Below, piece by piece: positions 34,538 to 43,849 of a stretch of DNA of 64,000 nt (position 1 is the stretch's first letter; each line of letters opens with the position of its first letter). A program made the translations under genes and the position numbers. Source of the stretch: Actinotalea alkalitolerans (GTDB lineage Bacteria; Actinomycetota; Actinomycetes; Actinomycetales; Cellulomonadaceae); NCBI RefSeq assembly GCF_023369855.1, contig NZ_JAMBPP010000002.1, positions 1 to 64,000 of the forward strand. Reading direction: 5' to 3'. The notes below the pieces were generated by a model. That model did not search any database, had not been told where the DNA came from, and saw only the letters and a program-made list of their open reading frames with translations.

Positions 34538-36985
34538 TCACCGCAGCGCCCCGGCCTCCACCTCACCGGTCGACGGCTCGTGGTGGGGGTGGCGACGCTC
34601 GAGCGCAGCCCCTTCGACGTCGACGTCGGGCAGCAGGCGGTCGAGCCACCGGGGCAGCCACCACGCCTTCTCGGCAGCCAGGTGCATGAGCGCGGGCACC
34701 AGGACCATCCGGACCACGAAGGCGTCCACGAGCACCCCGAAGGCGAGCGCGAAGCCGATCGGCCGGATCATCGCGCTGTGCGCGAAGATGAACCCGCCGA
34801 ACACCGAGATCATGATGATCGCGGCGGCCGTGACGACCGCCCGGCCGGCCCGCACCCCCTGCACGACGGCGAGCCGTGCCGGGGCACCGTGCGCGTACGC
34901 CTCACGCATGCCCGAGCCGAGGAACAGCATGTAGTCCATCGCGAGGCCGAAGAGGATCCCCACCAGGATGGTCGGCAGGAAGCTGAGCACCGGCCCGGGG
35001 TTGTCGACCCCGAACACGGCACCGAGCCAGCCCCACTGGTAGATGGCCACCACACCGCCCAGGGCGGCGAAGTAGGAGAGCACGAAGCCGAGCGTCGCGA
35101 TGACCGGGACGAAGATCGACCGGAAGACGATGATCAGGATGATCATCGACAGGCCCACCACGACGGCGAGGTAGAACGGCAGGGCGTCGGCGAGCTTGTC
35201 GGAGATGTCGATCGCCCCGCTCGCCAGGCCCGCGACAGCGACCGGGATCTGGCCGTCCAGGGGCGAGAGCGCGCGCAGGTCGTGGACCAGCTCCTCGGTC
35301 GAGACGCTGGTCGGCCCGTCGACGGGAACGACCTGGAAGGCGGCGACGGTGCCGTCCTGCGAGGTCCCGATCGGGGCGACCGCGACCACGTCGGGCTGCT
35401 CGAAGAGCGCAGCGCCGATCCGCACCTGGTGGGCGAGGACCTCGGGCTCGGTGAGGCCGCCCGGCAGGTCGGCCACGACCAGCAGCGGCCCGTTCTGGCC
35501 CGGCCCGAACTTCTCGGCGACTGCGGTGTACGCCTGGTACTGGGTGGAGTCCGCGCCCTCCGAGGAGCCGTCGGGCAGCCCGAGGCGCAACGACAGGGCG
35601 GGCACGGCCAGGATCAGCAGGCCGACCACGCAGGCCACCACCCGACCCACCGCGACCAGCGACGACATCGGCCGGACGTCGCCCACCGACGGCGGCGCCA
35701 GCTCGGCGACCGGCGCCCGGTCGCGGCGACGCAGCACACGCCGACCCAGCAGTGCCAGCAGCGCCGGGGTGAGCGTGACCGCGATGACCACCGCGATCGC
35801 CACGCACATCGCACCGATCGTGCCCATCAGGCCCAGGAAGGGGATCCCGGTGACGTTCAGGGCGAGCAGCGCGATGATCACGGTCGCGCCGGCGAAGACC
35901 ACGGCGTTGCCCGAGGTGCCGTTCGCCAGGCCGATCGACTCCTCGACGTCGTACCCCTGCAGCAGCTGGCGTCGGTGCCGGTTGACGATGAACAGCGTGT
36001 AGTCGATCCCGACCGCCAGGCCGAGCATGACACCGAGCACCGGGGTCACCGACACCATCTCGACCACACCCGAGAGCGACAGGGCCCCCAGGGCACCGAT
36101 CCCCACGCCGATCAGCGCGGTCAGGATCGGCAGCCCGGCGGCGACGAAGGTCCCGAGCATGACGACCAGGACGATCCCCGCGACGACGACGCCCACGGCC
36201 TCCCCGACACCGAGGATCTCGGGGACCCCGGTGAGGATCTCGGCCGAGACGTCAGCCGTCACCCCGGGGACGGTGCCGGCGCCCAGGGTGTCGACCACGG
36301 CCTCGCGCGTCTCGTCCGCGACCTCGAACTGGGTCTGCGTGAACGCCACGGTCGCGATGGCCGCGCTGCCGTCCTGGGAGACGGTGCGGATCTCGGTGGA
36401 CATCTCCAGCAGCTGCGCACCGACCTCGAGCTGAAGGGCCTGCTCCTCGAGCTGGAGCAGCCCCTCGTCGATGGCTGCCTGCTGGGCGTCGAGCTCGGGC
36501 GCGACCATCTCGAGCATCCCCGCGGCCTCGGCCTGCGCGCGGCCCTGGTCGAGCTCGGCCTGACCCTGGGCGAGCTGCTCGCGGCCCTGCTCGAGCTGCG
36601 TCCGACCCTGCTCGACCTGCTGGACCTGAGCGCTGCGCTCGGCCTCGGTCACGAAGGGGTCCACCACGGTGGTGACGTCCTGGAGGTCCGCTGCCTCGGC
36701 GATGAGACCGCTGAGGGCGGCCTGCTGCTCCTGGGTGAAGGGTGCGCCGTCGTCGGTGGTGAAGACGACGGTCCCGGTCCCTCCGGAGGCCTCGGGGAAC
36801 TCGGTGGTGAGGCGTTCGGTCACCTCGGCGGTCGGGGTGCCCGGGATGGTCAGCCCGGTCGCGAGCGACCCGCCGGCCACGGCGAACGCCACGGCGGCGA
36901 GGGCGAGGACGGCGAACCAGGCGGCGACGACCGCGCGTGCGCGCCTCGCCGAGAACTGTCCGAGGCGGTAGAGGAGCTCTGCCAT
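34538..36985 (-). CDS. MMPL/RND family transporter
   Basis: An 815-residue membrane transporter with the RND/MMPL plan: twelve membrane segments in two sets of six, with extracytoplasmic domains after TM1 and TM7. LGLAVGIDYTLFIVNRHRRQL (about 320-340) and GLAMDYMLFLGSGMREAYAHG (about 685-705) are the paired proton-relay segments, with Asp in both. The first outside domain (about 125-190) contains a coiled coil of repeats like EQGRxQLxQGQ. It exports lipids or drugs using the proton gradient. The tetR gene 83 bases upstream is in the same operon and is the likely repressor. GGAAGG lies five bases before the ATG. Confidence 0.92.
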   Translation of the reverse strand: MAELLYRLGQFSARRARAVVAAWFAVLALAAVAFAVAGGSLATGLTIPGTPTAEVTERLTTEFPEASGGTGTVVFTTDDGAPFTQEQQAALSGLIAEAADLQDVTTVVDPFVTEAERSAQVQQVEQGRTQLEQGREQLAQGQAELDQGRAQAEAAGMLEMVAPELDAQQAAIDEGLLQLEEQALQLEVGAQLLEMSTEIRTVSQDGSAAIATVAFTQTQFEVADETREAVVDTLGAGTVPGVTADVSAEILTGVPEILGVGEAVGVVVAGIVLVVMLGTFVAAGLPILTALIGVGIGALGALSLSGVVEMVSVTPVLGVMLGLAVGIDYTLFIVNRHRRQLLQGYDVEESIGLANGTSGNAVVFAGATVIIALLALNVTGIPFLGLMGTIGAMCVAIAVVIAVTLTPALLALLGRRVLRRRDRAPVAELAPPSVGDVRPMSSLVAVGRVVACVVGLLILAVPALSLRLGLPDGSSEGADSTQYQAYTAVAEKFGPGQNGPLLVVADLPGGLTEPEVLAHQVRIGAALFEQPDVVAVAPIGTSQDGTVAAFQVVPVDGPTSVSTEELVHDLRALSPLDGQIPVAVAGLASGAIDISDKLADALPFYLAVVVGLSMIILIIVFRSIFVPVIATLGFVLSYFAALGGVVAIYQWGWLGAVFGVDNPGPVLSFLPTILVGILFGLAMDYMLFLGSGMREAYAHGAPARLAVVQGVRAGRAVVTAAAIIMISVFGGFIFAHSAMIRPIGFALAFGVLVDAFVVRMVLVPALMHLAAEKAWWLPRWLDRLLPDVDVEGAALERRHPHHEPSTGEVEAGALR

Positions 36986-37068
36986 GACGACCTTCCGGAG
37001 CGTGCGGGTGAACAGGGGTGGACGAGGGTGGGGCGTACGCCCGCCAGGGTGCCGGTGCGGTCCGGGGT

Positions 37069-37707
37069 CTACCCGTAGCCCGCGTGCAGGGTCTCGAGGA
37101 GCTGGTCGACGAGCTCGGCCCAGACGCGCCGGGAGTGCTCGTCGTCGGCGGCACCGGTCCGGTCGTACCAGTGCCGGTGGAGGGTCGAGAGCCCGCTCAT
37201 CAGCGCGCTGGTCAGCAGGTCGATCCGCAGGGTGTCCACACCCGGGTGACGGGAGGCCATCGCGGCCGAGAAGTGGCCGCCCAGGTGGTCCAGGCTGCGC
37301 AGGATCAGGGCCGTCCGCCAGGGCGACTCGTCCACGGTGTAGCCCAGCGACCGGGTGAGGTAGGACATCGGGGTGACCATGTCGGTCACCCGGAGCGTGT
37401 GCGCGACCTCGTCGACCATGGACGTCGCGGCGCCGTCCGGCCCGTCCAGGGCGGTCGCCCCGGCGACGAGGTTCTCGACGAGCTCACTCAGCACGCCGCT
37501 GCAGACCGCCGTGACGATGTCGTCCAGGGAGGCGAAGTGGTTGAACACGGTGCGGCGCGACAGCGCTGCCCTGTCGGCAAGCTGGTCGACCGTGAAGTGG
37601 ACCCCACCGTGCTCCTGCATGAGTGCCCCGGCGGCGTCGAGGATCGCCTGCCGGTGGCGCTCCTTGACCGATGCTCGCCGGTCAGGGGCCAGGAGGGGGG
37701 CGGTCAC
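37069..37707 (-). CDS. TetR family regulator of the MMPL pump
   Basis: A 212-residue TetR protein. The DNA-binding domain is at about residues 15-65 (RQAILDAAGALMQEHGGVHFTVDQLADRA and LSRRTVFNHF), and a helical ligand domain follows. It is the first gene of a two-gene operon with the MMPL transporter, a usual arrangement for self-repressed efflux. The start is GTG; a TAGTGT box six bases upstream suggests a leaderless transcript. Three AGTGCA repeats lie just upstream and probably form its operator. Confidence 0.85.
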   Translation of the reverse strand: MTAPLLAPDRRASVKERHRQAILDAAGALMQEHGGVHFTVDQLADRAALSRRTVFNHFASLDDIVTAVCSGVLSELVENLVAGATALDGPDGAATSMVDEVAHTLRVTDMVTPMSYLTRSLGYTVDESPWRTALILRSLDHLGGHFSAAMASRHPGVDTLRIDLLTSALMSGLSTLHRHWYDRTGAADDEHSRRVWAELVDQLLETLHAGYG

Positions 37708-37719
37708 CTGCCTACACTA

Positions 37720-37742
37720 AGTGCAGAAGTGCACTGAGTGCA
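37720..37742. promoter_or_regulatory. Triple AGTGCA repeat, candidate TetR operator
   Basis: AGTGCA occurs at 37720, 37728 and 37737; the middle copy is part of the palindrome AGTGCACT. The cluster ends 13 bases before the tetR start codon, at the expected promoter. Confidence 0.55.
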
Positions 37743-37772
37743 ATCACACCTGGGATGTCTTGCCCGGCGCGC

Positions 37773-40157
37773 TCAGCCCACGCGTTCCTGCCGCGCCAGG
37801 AGGATCTCGCCGACAGCCGTCGCGAGGACCGGCTCGAGGTCGAGGGCCTGCAGGTGGGCCAGGCGCACCGTCAGCGGGTGGTCCGACGTCGCGACCGCCA
37901 GCACCCGCTCCTTGGTCGCGTACTCGATCTGCGCGCGGTCCAGGAGGGCGAAGAGCAGTCCCGGCACGTCGTTCCCACCCAGCTGCGGCTCGGGTCCCAG
38001 GTCGACCTCCAGGACCGCGCCCGTCGGGACGTCCTGGACCGTGACCGACACGCGTGAGCCGTCGCGGTCCACGCGTGCGCGTACCGGGGCGCCGTCCACG
38101 GTCGCCCCGAGGGTGGTGCCGCCCTCGAGCGCGGGAAGGGTCACCGTCCAGCTGCGCACCGCGGGCACCACCGACGCCGGGCCGACCACCGGACCGATCA
38201 CGACGGCGCCGCTGCTCTGCGTGAAGGTGATCAAGGTGCGGGCGAGGTCACCGTGCAGGGTGTCGTCGTCCTCGAGCAGCTCGAACCGGCCGTCGGCCCC
38301 CACCACGACGAGGAGCTCGAGCGCCGCCGGGTTGGCGGGCTCGTTCTCGGGCACGGCGGCAGCGTCCAGCGGGACGATCGCCCCGCCGGGGGCCAGCACC
38401 GGGATCGTGCTCAGGTCACGATGCAGGTAGGTCTCCCGCCCTCCGTCGTAGACGAGGTCGGTCAGCACGTCGACCCAGGTCCCCTCGGGAAGCCACGCCC
38501 TGACCCGGCCCAGGCGCGTGCGGCTGTCGGCCGGCTCGGTGATCGGCGCCACCAGCAGATCGGTGCCGAACAGGTACTGGTCGGGCACCTCGTACGCCGC
38601 GTCGGCCTCGGGCCACCGGTAGTACATCGGCAGCACCAGGGGCAGCCCCTCCCGGGAGGCGCGGTGGTTCATCGTGTGCAGGTACGGCACCAGGCGGTGG
38701 CGCAGCCGCAGGAACGTCGTCATGACCTCCTGGACGCCGACCGGGAAGGTCCACGGCTCCTTGGTGATGAACGGGTTGGCACCCGAGTGCAGCCGCAGGA
38801 TCGGCGAGAACGTCCCCAGCTGCAGCCACCGGGTCGCGAGCTCGTCGTCCTTGGCGCCGAAGAAGTGGCCACCGATGTCGTGGCTCCACCACCCGTACCC
38901 GATGTTGCTCGCCGTGGCCGTGAACCGCGGCTGGAAGGCCAGCGACGCCCACGAGATCACGGTGTCCCCCGAGAACCCCACGGGGTAGCGGTGACTGCCC
39001 GGACCGGCGTAGCGCGAGAACGTCAGGGCGCGCCGACCGTCCCGCGCGTTGTCGAGGTAGTGGAAGTGGTTGAGCATCCACAGCGGGTCGATCCCCGCGA
39101 CCCTCGAGTGGGGTCCGGACTGCCAGTCCAGCCACCAGAAGTCCACACCCTGCTCCTCGAGCCCACGGTGCAGCACCTCGAAGTACGCGGTCAGGAACTC
39201 CCGGTCGGTCACGTCGAAGGCGATCGGGTCCCCCGAGGAGCCGTCCCGCCCGAGGGCGGCCGTCATCGTGGGGTAGGCCTCCTCGTAGGCCCGCACGCCG
39301 TCGGCGGGGTGCACGTTGAGGGTCACCCGCAGGCCGTTGTCGTGCAGCCACGCCAGGAACGCCTCCGGGTCGGGGAAGAGGTCGCGGTTCCAGGTGTAGC
39401 CCGTCCAGCCGCTGCCGTGGGCCGGGTCGACGTCGACCAGGTGCCAGTCCATGTCGACCACGCTGACCGAGAACGGGATGCCCTCGTCTCGGAACCGCGT
39501 GATCAGCTCGGTGTACGACTCCGTGGTGTAGCGGTGGTACCGGCTCCACCAGTTGCCCAGCGCGTAGCGCGGCAGCACCGGGGTGGGACCCGACACGGCG
39601 TAGAAGGCCTCGAGCGCCGCCTGGTGGTCGTGACCGTAGGCGAACACGTACAGGTCGGTGCGCCCGACGCTGTCCGCGGCGACCCAGCCCTGGTCGTCGA
39701 AGACGAACGACCCGCCGTCGTCGATCACGGAGTACCCCCTGCGGGAGACCACGCCGGGCTCGAGCGGGACCGCGCCGTCGGCCTCGTCCAGGGTCCGCGC
39801 CGTGCCGCGCAGGTCGCCGGGCTCCTGCCCGTGACGCCACACCGAGTGGTAGCTGCTGACCCCGCCCTGGACCGCGAGGCTCAGCCCGCTGGTCGTGAAC
39901 GGACCCTTGTCGTAGGACAGCCGCAGCCGTGACGTCACGATCTCCAGGTGCGCGTCGTCCTGGACGACCCGGAACTGCGGGACGGGCAGGTCGCGGTGGA
40001 GCGCGAACGTGGACGCGCGGTCCTCGAAGACGCCGTCGGGCGAGTGCTCGAGACGCACCAGACCCTCGGTCAGCACCGTGATGCGGTAGTGCTCGCCCTG
40101 GACGACGGCGCGCGGGTCGGCCACCGGGCGGGACGGCAGACGGGGTGGGAACGACAT
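37773..40157 (-). CDS. GH31 alpha-glucosidase family enzyme
   Basis: A 794-residue GH31 enzyme: N-terminal beta-sandwich (to about 225), TIM barrel (about 225-600) and C-terminal sandwich domains. GVDFWWLDWQSG holds the nucleophile (Asp 344), GSHRYPVGFSGDTVISW the acid/base (Asp 398), and GYGWWSHDIGGHFFG a binding loop. No signal peptide, so it works inside the cell on alpha-glucosides or alpha-xylosides; the exact bond cannot be read. The ATG was chosen with AAGGAG nine bases upstream. An 18-base perfect palindrome lies 19 bases before the start, shared with the divergent LacI gene. Confidence 0.93.
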   Translation of the reverse strand: MSFPPRLPSRPVADPRAVVQGEHYRITVLTEGLVRLEHSPDGVFEDRASTFALHRDLPVPQFRVVQDDAHLEIVTSRLRLSYDKGPFTTSGLSLAVQGGVSSYHSVWRHGQEPGDLRGTARTLDEADGAVPLEPGVVSRRGYSVIDDGGSFVFDDQGWVAADSVGRTDLYVFAYGHDHQAALEAFYAVSGPTPVLPRYALGNWWSRYHRYTTESYTELITRFRDEGIPFSVSVVDMDWHLVDVDPAHGSGWTGYTWNRDLFPDPEAFLAWLHDNGLRVTLNVHPADGVRAYEEAYPTMTAALGRDGSSGDPIAFDVTDREFLTAYFEVLHRGLEEQGVDFWWLDWQSGPHSRVAGIDPLWMLNHFHYLDNARDGRRALTFSRYAGPGSHRYPVGFSGDTVISWASLAFQPRFTATASNIGYGWWSHDIGGHFFGAKDDELATRWLQLGTFSPILRLHSGANPFITKEPWTFPVGVQEVMTTFLRLRHRLVPYLHTMNHRASREGLPLVLPMYYRWPEADAAYEVPDQYLFGTDLLVAPITEPADSRTRLGRVRAWLPEGTWVDVLTDLVYDGGRETYLHRDLSTIPVLAPGGAIVPLDAAAVPENEPANPAALELLVVVGADGRFELLEDDDTLHGDLARTLITFTQSSGAVVIGPVVGPASVVPAVRSWTVTLPALEGGTTLGATVDGAPVRARVDRDGSRVSVTVQDVPTGAVLEVDLGPEPQLGGNDVPGLLFALLDRAQIEYATKERVLAVATSDHPLTVRLAHLQALDLEPVLATAVGEILLARQERVG

Positions 40158-40175
40158 GGGGCGATGCTCCTTGAG

Positions 40176-40193
40176 GACGTAAGCGCTTACGTC
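40176..40193. promoter_or_regulatory. LacI-type operator O1, perfect 18-base palindrome
   Basis: GACGTAAGCGCTTACGTC is a perfect palindrome with the central CG typical of LacI-family sites. It is 19 bases before the GH31 ATG. A degenerate second copy is at 40286-40303 before the lacI-type gene. Confidence 0.9.
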
Positions 40194-40285
40194 GAGCATG
40201 GGCGAGCGCCCGCGGGCTGTCAACCATCCTTCGACAGGTCGTGGTGAGTCCGCACGAGAACGGCCTCAGTACCGCCGGGTGCCAA

Positions 40286-40303
40286 ACCGCAAACGCTTAC
40301 GCT
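40286..40303. promoter_or_regulatory. LacI-type operator O2 (half-conserved)
   Basis: The right half CGCTTACG matches O1 exactly; the left half matches at five of nine positions. It lies just upstream of the -10 box of the LacI gene, so it likely gives self-repression. Confidence 0.6.
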
Positions 40304-40309
40304 GCGCGC

Positions 40310-40315
40310 TATCGT
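40310..40315 (+). promoter_or_regulatory. -10 box of a leaderless promoter (TATCGT)
   Basis: TATCGT lies six bases before the GTG at 40322. With no ribosome-binding sequence present, this fixes the start of the LacI gene as leaderless. Confidence 0.5.
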
Positions 40316-40321
40316 GACTGC

Positions 40322-41389
40322 GTGGCGAAGCGGTCGGCGAGTCTCAACATGTCGGACCTGGCGGCGCGGGCAGGAGTCTCGATCGCCACGGTCTCGCGCG
40401 CGCTCAGCGGCGCCCCCGGTGTCTCCGAGACCACCCGCGAGCGCATCAGGCTGCTCGCGCAGGACCTCTCCTACTCGGTCTCCCCCACCGCCGCACGACT
40501 CGCACGAGGGGCGAACGGTCGGGTCGCCGTCGTCACCCCCGACCTCGCGCACTGGTTCTACGGGTCCATGCTCGAGGGCATCGTGAGCGCCCTGCGCGAC
40601 AGCGACCTGGACGTCCTGCTCTACGAGGTCAAGGAGGAGGCCGAACGACGTCGGTTCTTCGACGAGCTCCCGGCTCGGCGGCAGGTGGACGCCCTGATCC
40701 TCGTGGCCATGCCGATCAGCCGGGACGAGCAGGACAGGGTCGAGCTCATGGGGGTGACGGTCGTCATGGCCGGCGGCACGCTCGGTGACCACCCCCACGT
40801 GCGGATCGACGACGTCGCGGCGGCGCGGCAGGCCACGGCCCATCTCCTGCTGGCCGGCCACGAGCGGATCGCGATGATCAACGCGACCGGGCACTGGACC
40901 CTCGAGTACGCCGCGCCCGGGGCACGGCTCCGCGGCTTCACCGAGGCCCTCGAGGACGCCGGGGTGCCGGTCCGGCCCGACCTGGTCCTGCACCAGCCCT
41001 GGGGGAGCCTCGGCGGCGCCGAGGGAATGAGCCGGCTGCTCAGCCTCGCCCGCCCTCCCACGGCCGTGGTCACCTTCTCCGACGAGCTCGCCTTCGGGGC
41101 GCTCCGGACGCTGCGGCGAGCCGCGGTACCCGTCCCGCACACCGTGTCCGTCGTCGGGATCGACGACCACTCGCTGGCCGACATGGTCGACCTGACCACC
41201 GTGCACCAGCCCGTCACCGAGCAGGGGCGCGTCGCCGGGCGCCTCGTGCAGGAGGTGCTCGCCGGAGGATCGGCCGGCTCACCTCACGTGACCCTCCCGA
41301 CACACCTCGTCGTCCGGGGGACGACCGGTGCCCCCCCGTCGGGTCACCGCAAGGACACGCCACCGGACGGGCCCCCGGGTCTCGCCTGA
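40322..41389 (+). CDS. LacI family regulator of the GH31 gene
   Basis: A 355-residue LacI protein. MSDLAARAGVSIATVSRALSGAPGVSETTRERI (about residues 10-43) is the helix-turn-helix and hinge, and the rest is the periplasmic-binding-type sugar domain ending with the usual VSVVGIDDHSLADMVDLTTVHQP. It is divergent from the GH31 gene with two operators in the 164-base gap, so it most likely represses both until an alpha-glucoside binds. The GTG was chosen because of the leaderless promoter and because longer frames add residues unlike the family. Confidence 0.9.
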   Translation: MAKRSASLNMSDLAARAGVSIATVSRALSGAPGVSETTRERIRLLAQDLSYSVSPTAARLARGANGRVAVVTPDLAHWFYGSMLEGIVSALRDSDLDVLLYEVKEEAERRRFFDELPARRQVDALILVAMPISRDEQDRVELMGVTVVMAGGTLGDHPHVRIDDVAAARQATAHLLLAGHERIAMINATGHWTLEYAAPGARLRGFTEALEDAGVPVRPDLVLHQPWGSLGGAEGMSRLLSLARPPTAVVTFSDELAFGALRTLRRAAVPVPHTVSVVGIDDHSLADMVDLTTVHQPVTEQGRVAGRLVQEVLAGGSAGSPHVTLPTHLVVRGTTGAPPSGHRKDTPPDGPPGLA

Positions 41390-41420
41390 CGGCACCGACC
41401 TCCCCGCGCGATCGCACCGA

Positions 41421-42368
<948 letters not shown>

Positions 42369-42466
42369 CAGGACTCCTCGTTCGCGCCGTGACGGCCTGC
42401 AGACGGCCACCGGAACCGCACCCTACGCCGGATGTGCCGGACCGCGAGACGGTGCGGGCCGCCTGC

Positions 42467-43849
42467 TCACCGGCGCGAGAGGGCCTGCGCGTGCTCGATG
42501 ACGGCTGCGACCAGGGCGTCGTCGTCGGCCAGCGACCCGTCCAGGCCGCTCAGCACCCGGTGCACCGCCGTCGGGAGCGGGCCGGAGACCTGCTGCACGA
42601 GACCGGCCGCGCCGGGGTCGGTCACGGCGCACCCGTCGCCGCGCAGGTGCAGCACCCAGGCTGCGAGGGCCCGGGCGGCCCCGTCCGGCATCCGTCCGGC
42701 GGCCCGCTCGAGGCGGACCGTGGGCAGGATCCGCACCGGGACCTTCTGCGAGCCGTCGGCGGCGATCTGCTCCAGGCGGTGCCGGATGGCCGGGTTGCCG
42801 AACCGTTCGAGCAGCGCGGTGCGGTAGGCCGCGACGTCCGCGGCAGGCAGCGTCAGGTGGGTCGACGCCTCGTCCCACCACTCCTCGACCCACCCTCGGC
42901 ACGTGTCGTCGGCGACGGCCTCGGCCACGGTCGCGTGCCCGCGCAGGGGGCCGGCGTAGGCGAGCAGGGAGTGGGCACCGTTGAGCAGCCCGAGCTTGCG
43001 GGCCTCGAACGGGTGGATGTCGTCGGTCACGACCGCTCCGGCACCGGCCCACCCGGGGCTGCCGGCCGCCAGCTCGCCGCTGAGGACCCACTCGCTGAAC
43101 GGCTCGGTGACGACGGGGGCACGGTCGTCCACCCCGGTCTCGGCGCGGATGAGGGCACGGTCGGCCTCGGTCGGCTCGGGCGTGATCCGGTCGACCATGG
43201 TCGTGACCCAGCCGACGTTGCCGTCCAGCCACCCCACCAGGGACGGGTCGACGAGCTCGGCGAAGCGACGCGTCACGCGGGCGACGACAGCCCCGTTCTC
43301 CGGGAGGTTGTCGCACGGGATCACGCTGATCGGGCCGGCGTCGGCCCGTCGTCGGGCCAGGAGCCCCGCGACGAGGCGTCCCGGCGCGGTGCGGACGCCC
43401 GCCGTCGGGTCGTCGCGCAGCGCGCGGACCTCGGCCTGCACCGCGGGCCGCGTCTCGTCGAGACCGCCGTCGGCCCCCCGCAGGTACCCGGCCTCGGTCA
43501 CCGTCGAGGTGACGATCCCGACCCCCGGGTCGGCGAGGTAGCGGAGCCAGGCACCGTGGTCGGTGGCCGCGTGCGCGGCGACGACGGAACGGACGACCTC
43601 GAAGTGGTCGCCGTCCCGGCCGCGGGTGTCCAGCGTGTAGAGCCCGTCCTGGGCGGCCATCGTGACCGCGAGGTCGGGGCTGCGGCCCGTAAAGGCGGCG
43701 ATGCCCCAGTCCCCCGCGTCCGCCGCACGGTGGGTGTACCAGGCCTGGTGGGCCCGGAAGAAGTTGCCGAGCCCGAGGTGCACGTGCCGCACGGGCGCGG
43801 CGGGAGCGGTGCGTCGCAACGCTGCCCCGTCGGGGGTGGTCGGGCTCAC
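42467..43849 (-). CDS. uxuB: Fructuronate reductase / mannitol dehydrogenase family oxidoreductase
   Basis: A 460-residue long-chain polyol dehydrogenase. HVHLGLGNFFRAHQAWYTH (about 25-43) is the NAD-binding start of the family, VIPCDNLPENG (about 175) and RITPEPT are conserved, and the catalytic Lys sits in ARKLGLLNGAHSLLAYAG (about 278-295). With UxaC it should reduce fructuronate to mannonate, or tagaturonate to altronate; since ManD is in the same regulon, the mannonate route fits best. The GTG start overlaps the stop of uxaC (GTGA), so they are co-translated. Last gene of a two-gene operon under the upstream LacI-type operator. Confidence 0.9.
   Translation of the reverse strand: MSPTTPDGAALRRTAPAAPVRHVHLGLGNFFRAHQAWYTHRAADAGDWGIAAFTGRSPDLAVTMAAQDGLYTLDTRGRDGDHFEVVRSVVAAHAATDHGAWLRYLADPGVGIVTSTVTEAGYLRGADGGLDETRPAVQAEVRALRDDPTAGVRTAPGRLVAGLLARRRADAGPISVIPCDNLPENGAVVARVTRRFAELVDPSLVGWLDGNVGWVTTMVDRITPEPTEADRALIRAETGVDDRAPVVTEPFSEWVLSGELAAGSPGWAGAGAVVTDDIHPFEARKLGLLNGAHSLLAYAGPLRGHATVAEAVADDTCRGWVEEWWDEASTHLTLPAADVAAYRTALLERFGNPAIRHRLEQIAADGSQKVPVRILPTVRLERAAGRMPDGAARALAAWVLHLRGDGCAVTDPGAAGLVQQVSGPLPTAVHRVLSGLDGSLADDDALVAAVIEHAQALSRR

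Noticed and set aside
33851-37078. Long plus-strand frame opposite the oxidase and MMPL genes
   Set aside because: Antisense to two well-conserved proteins; composition is that of a shadow frame.
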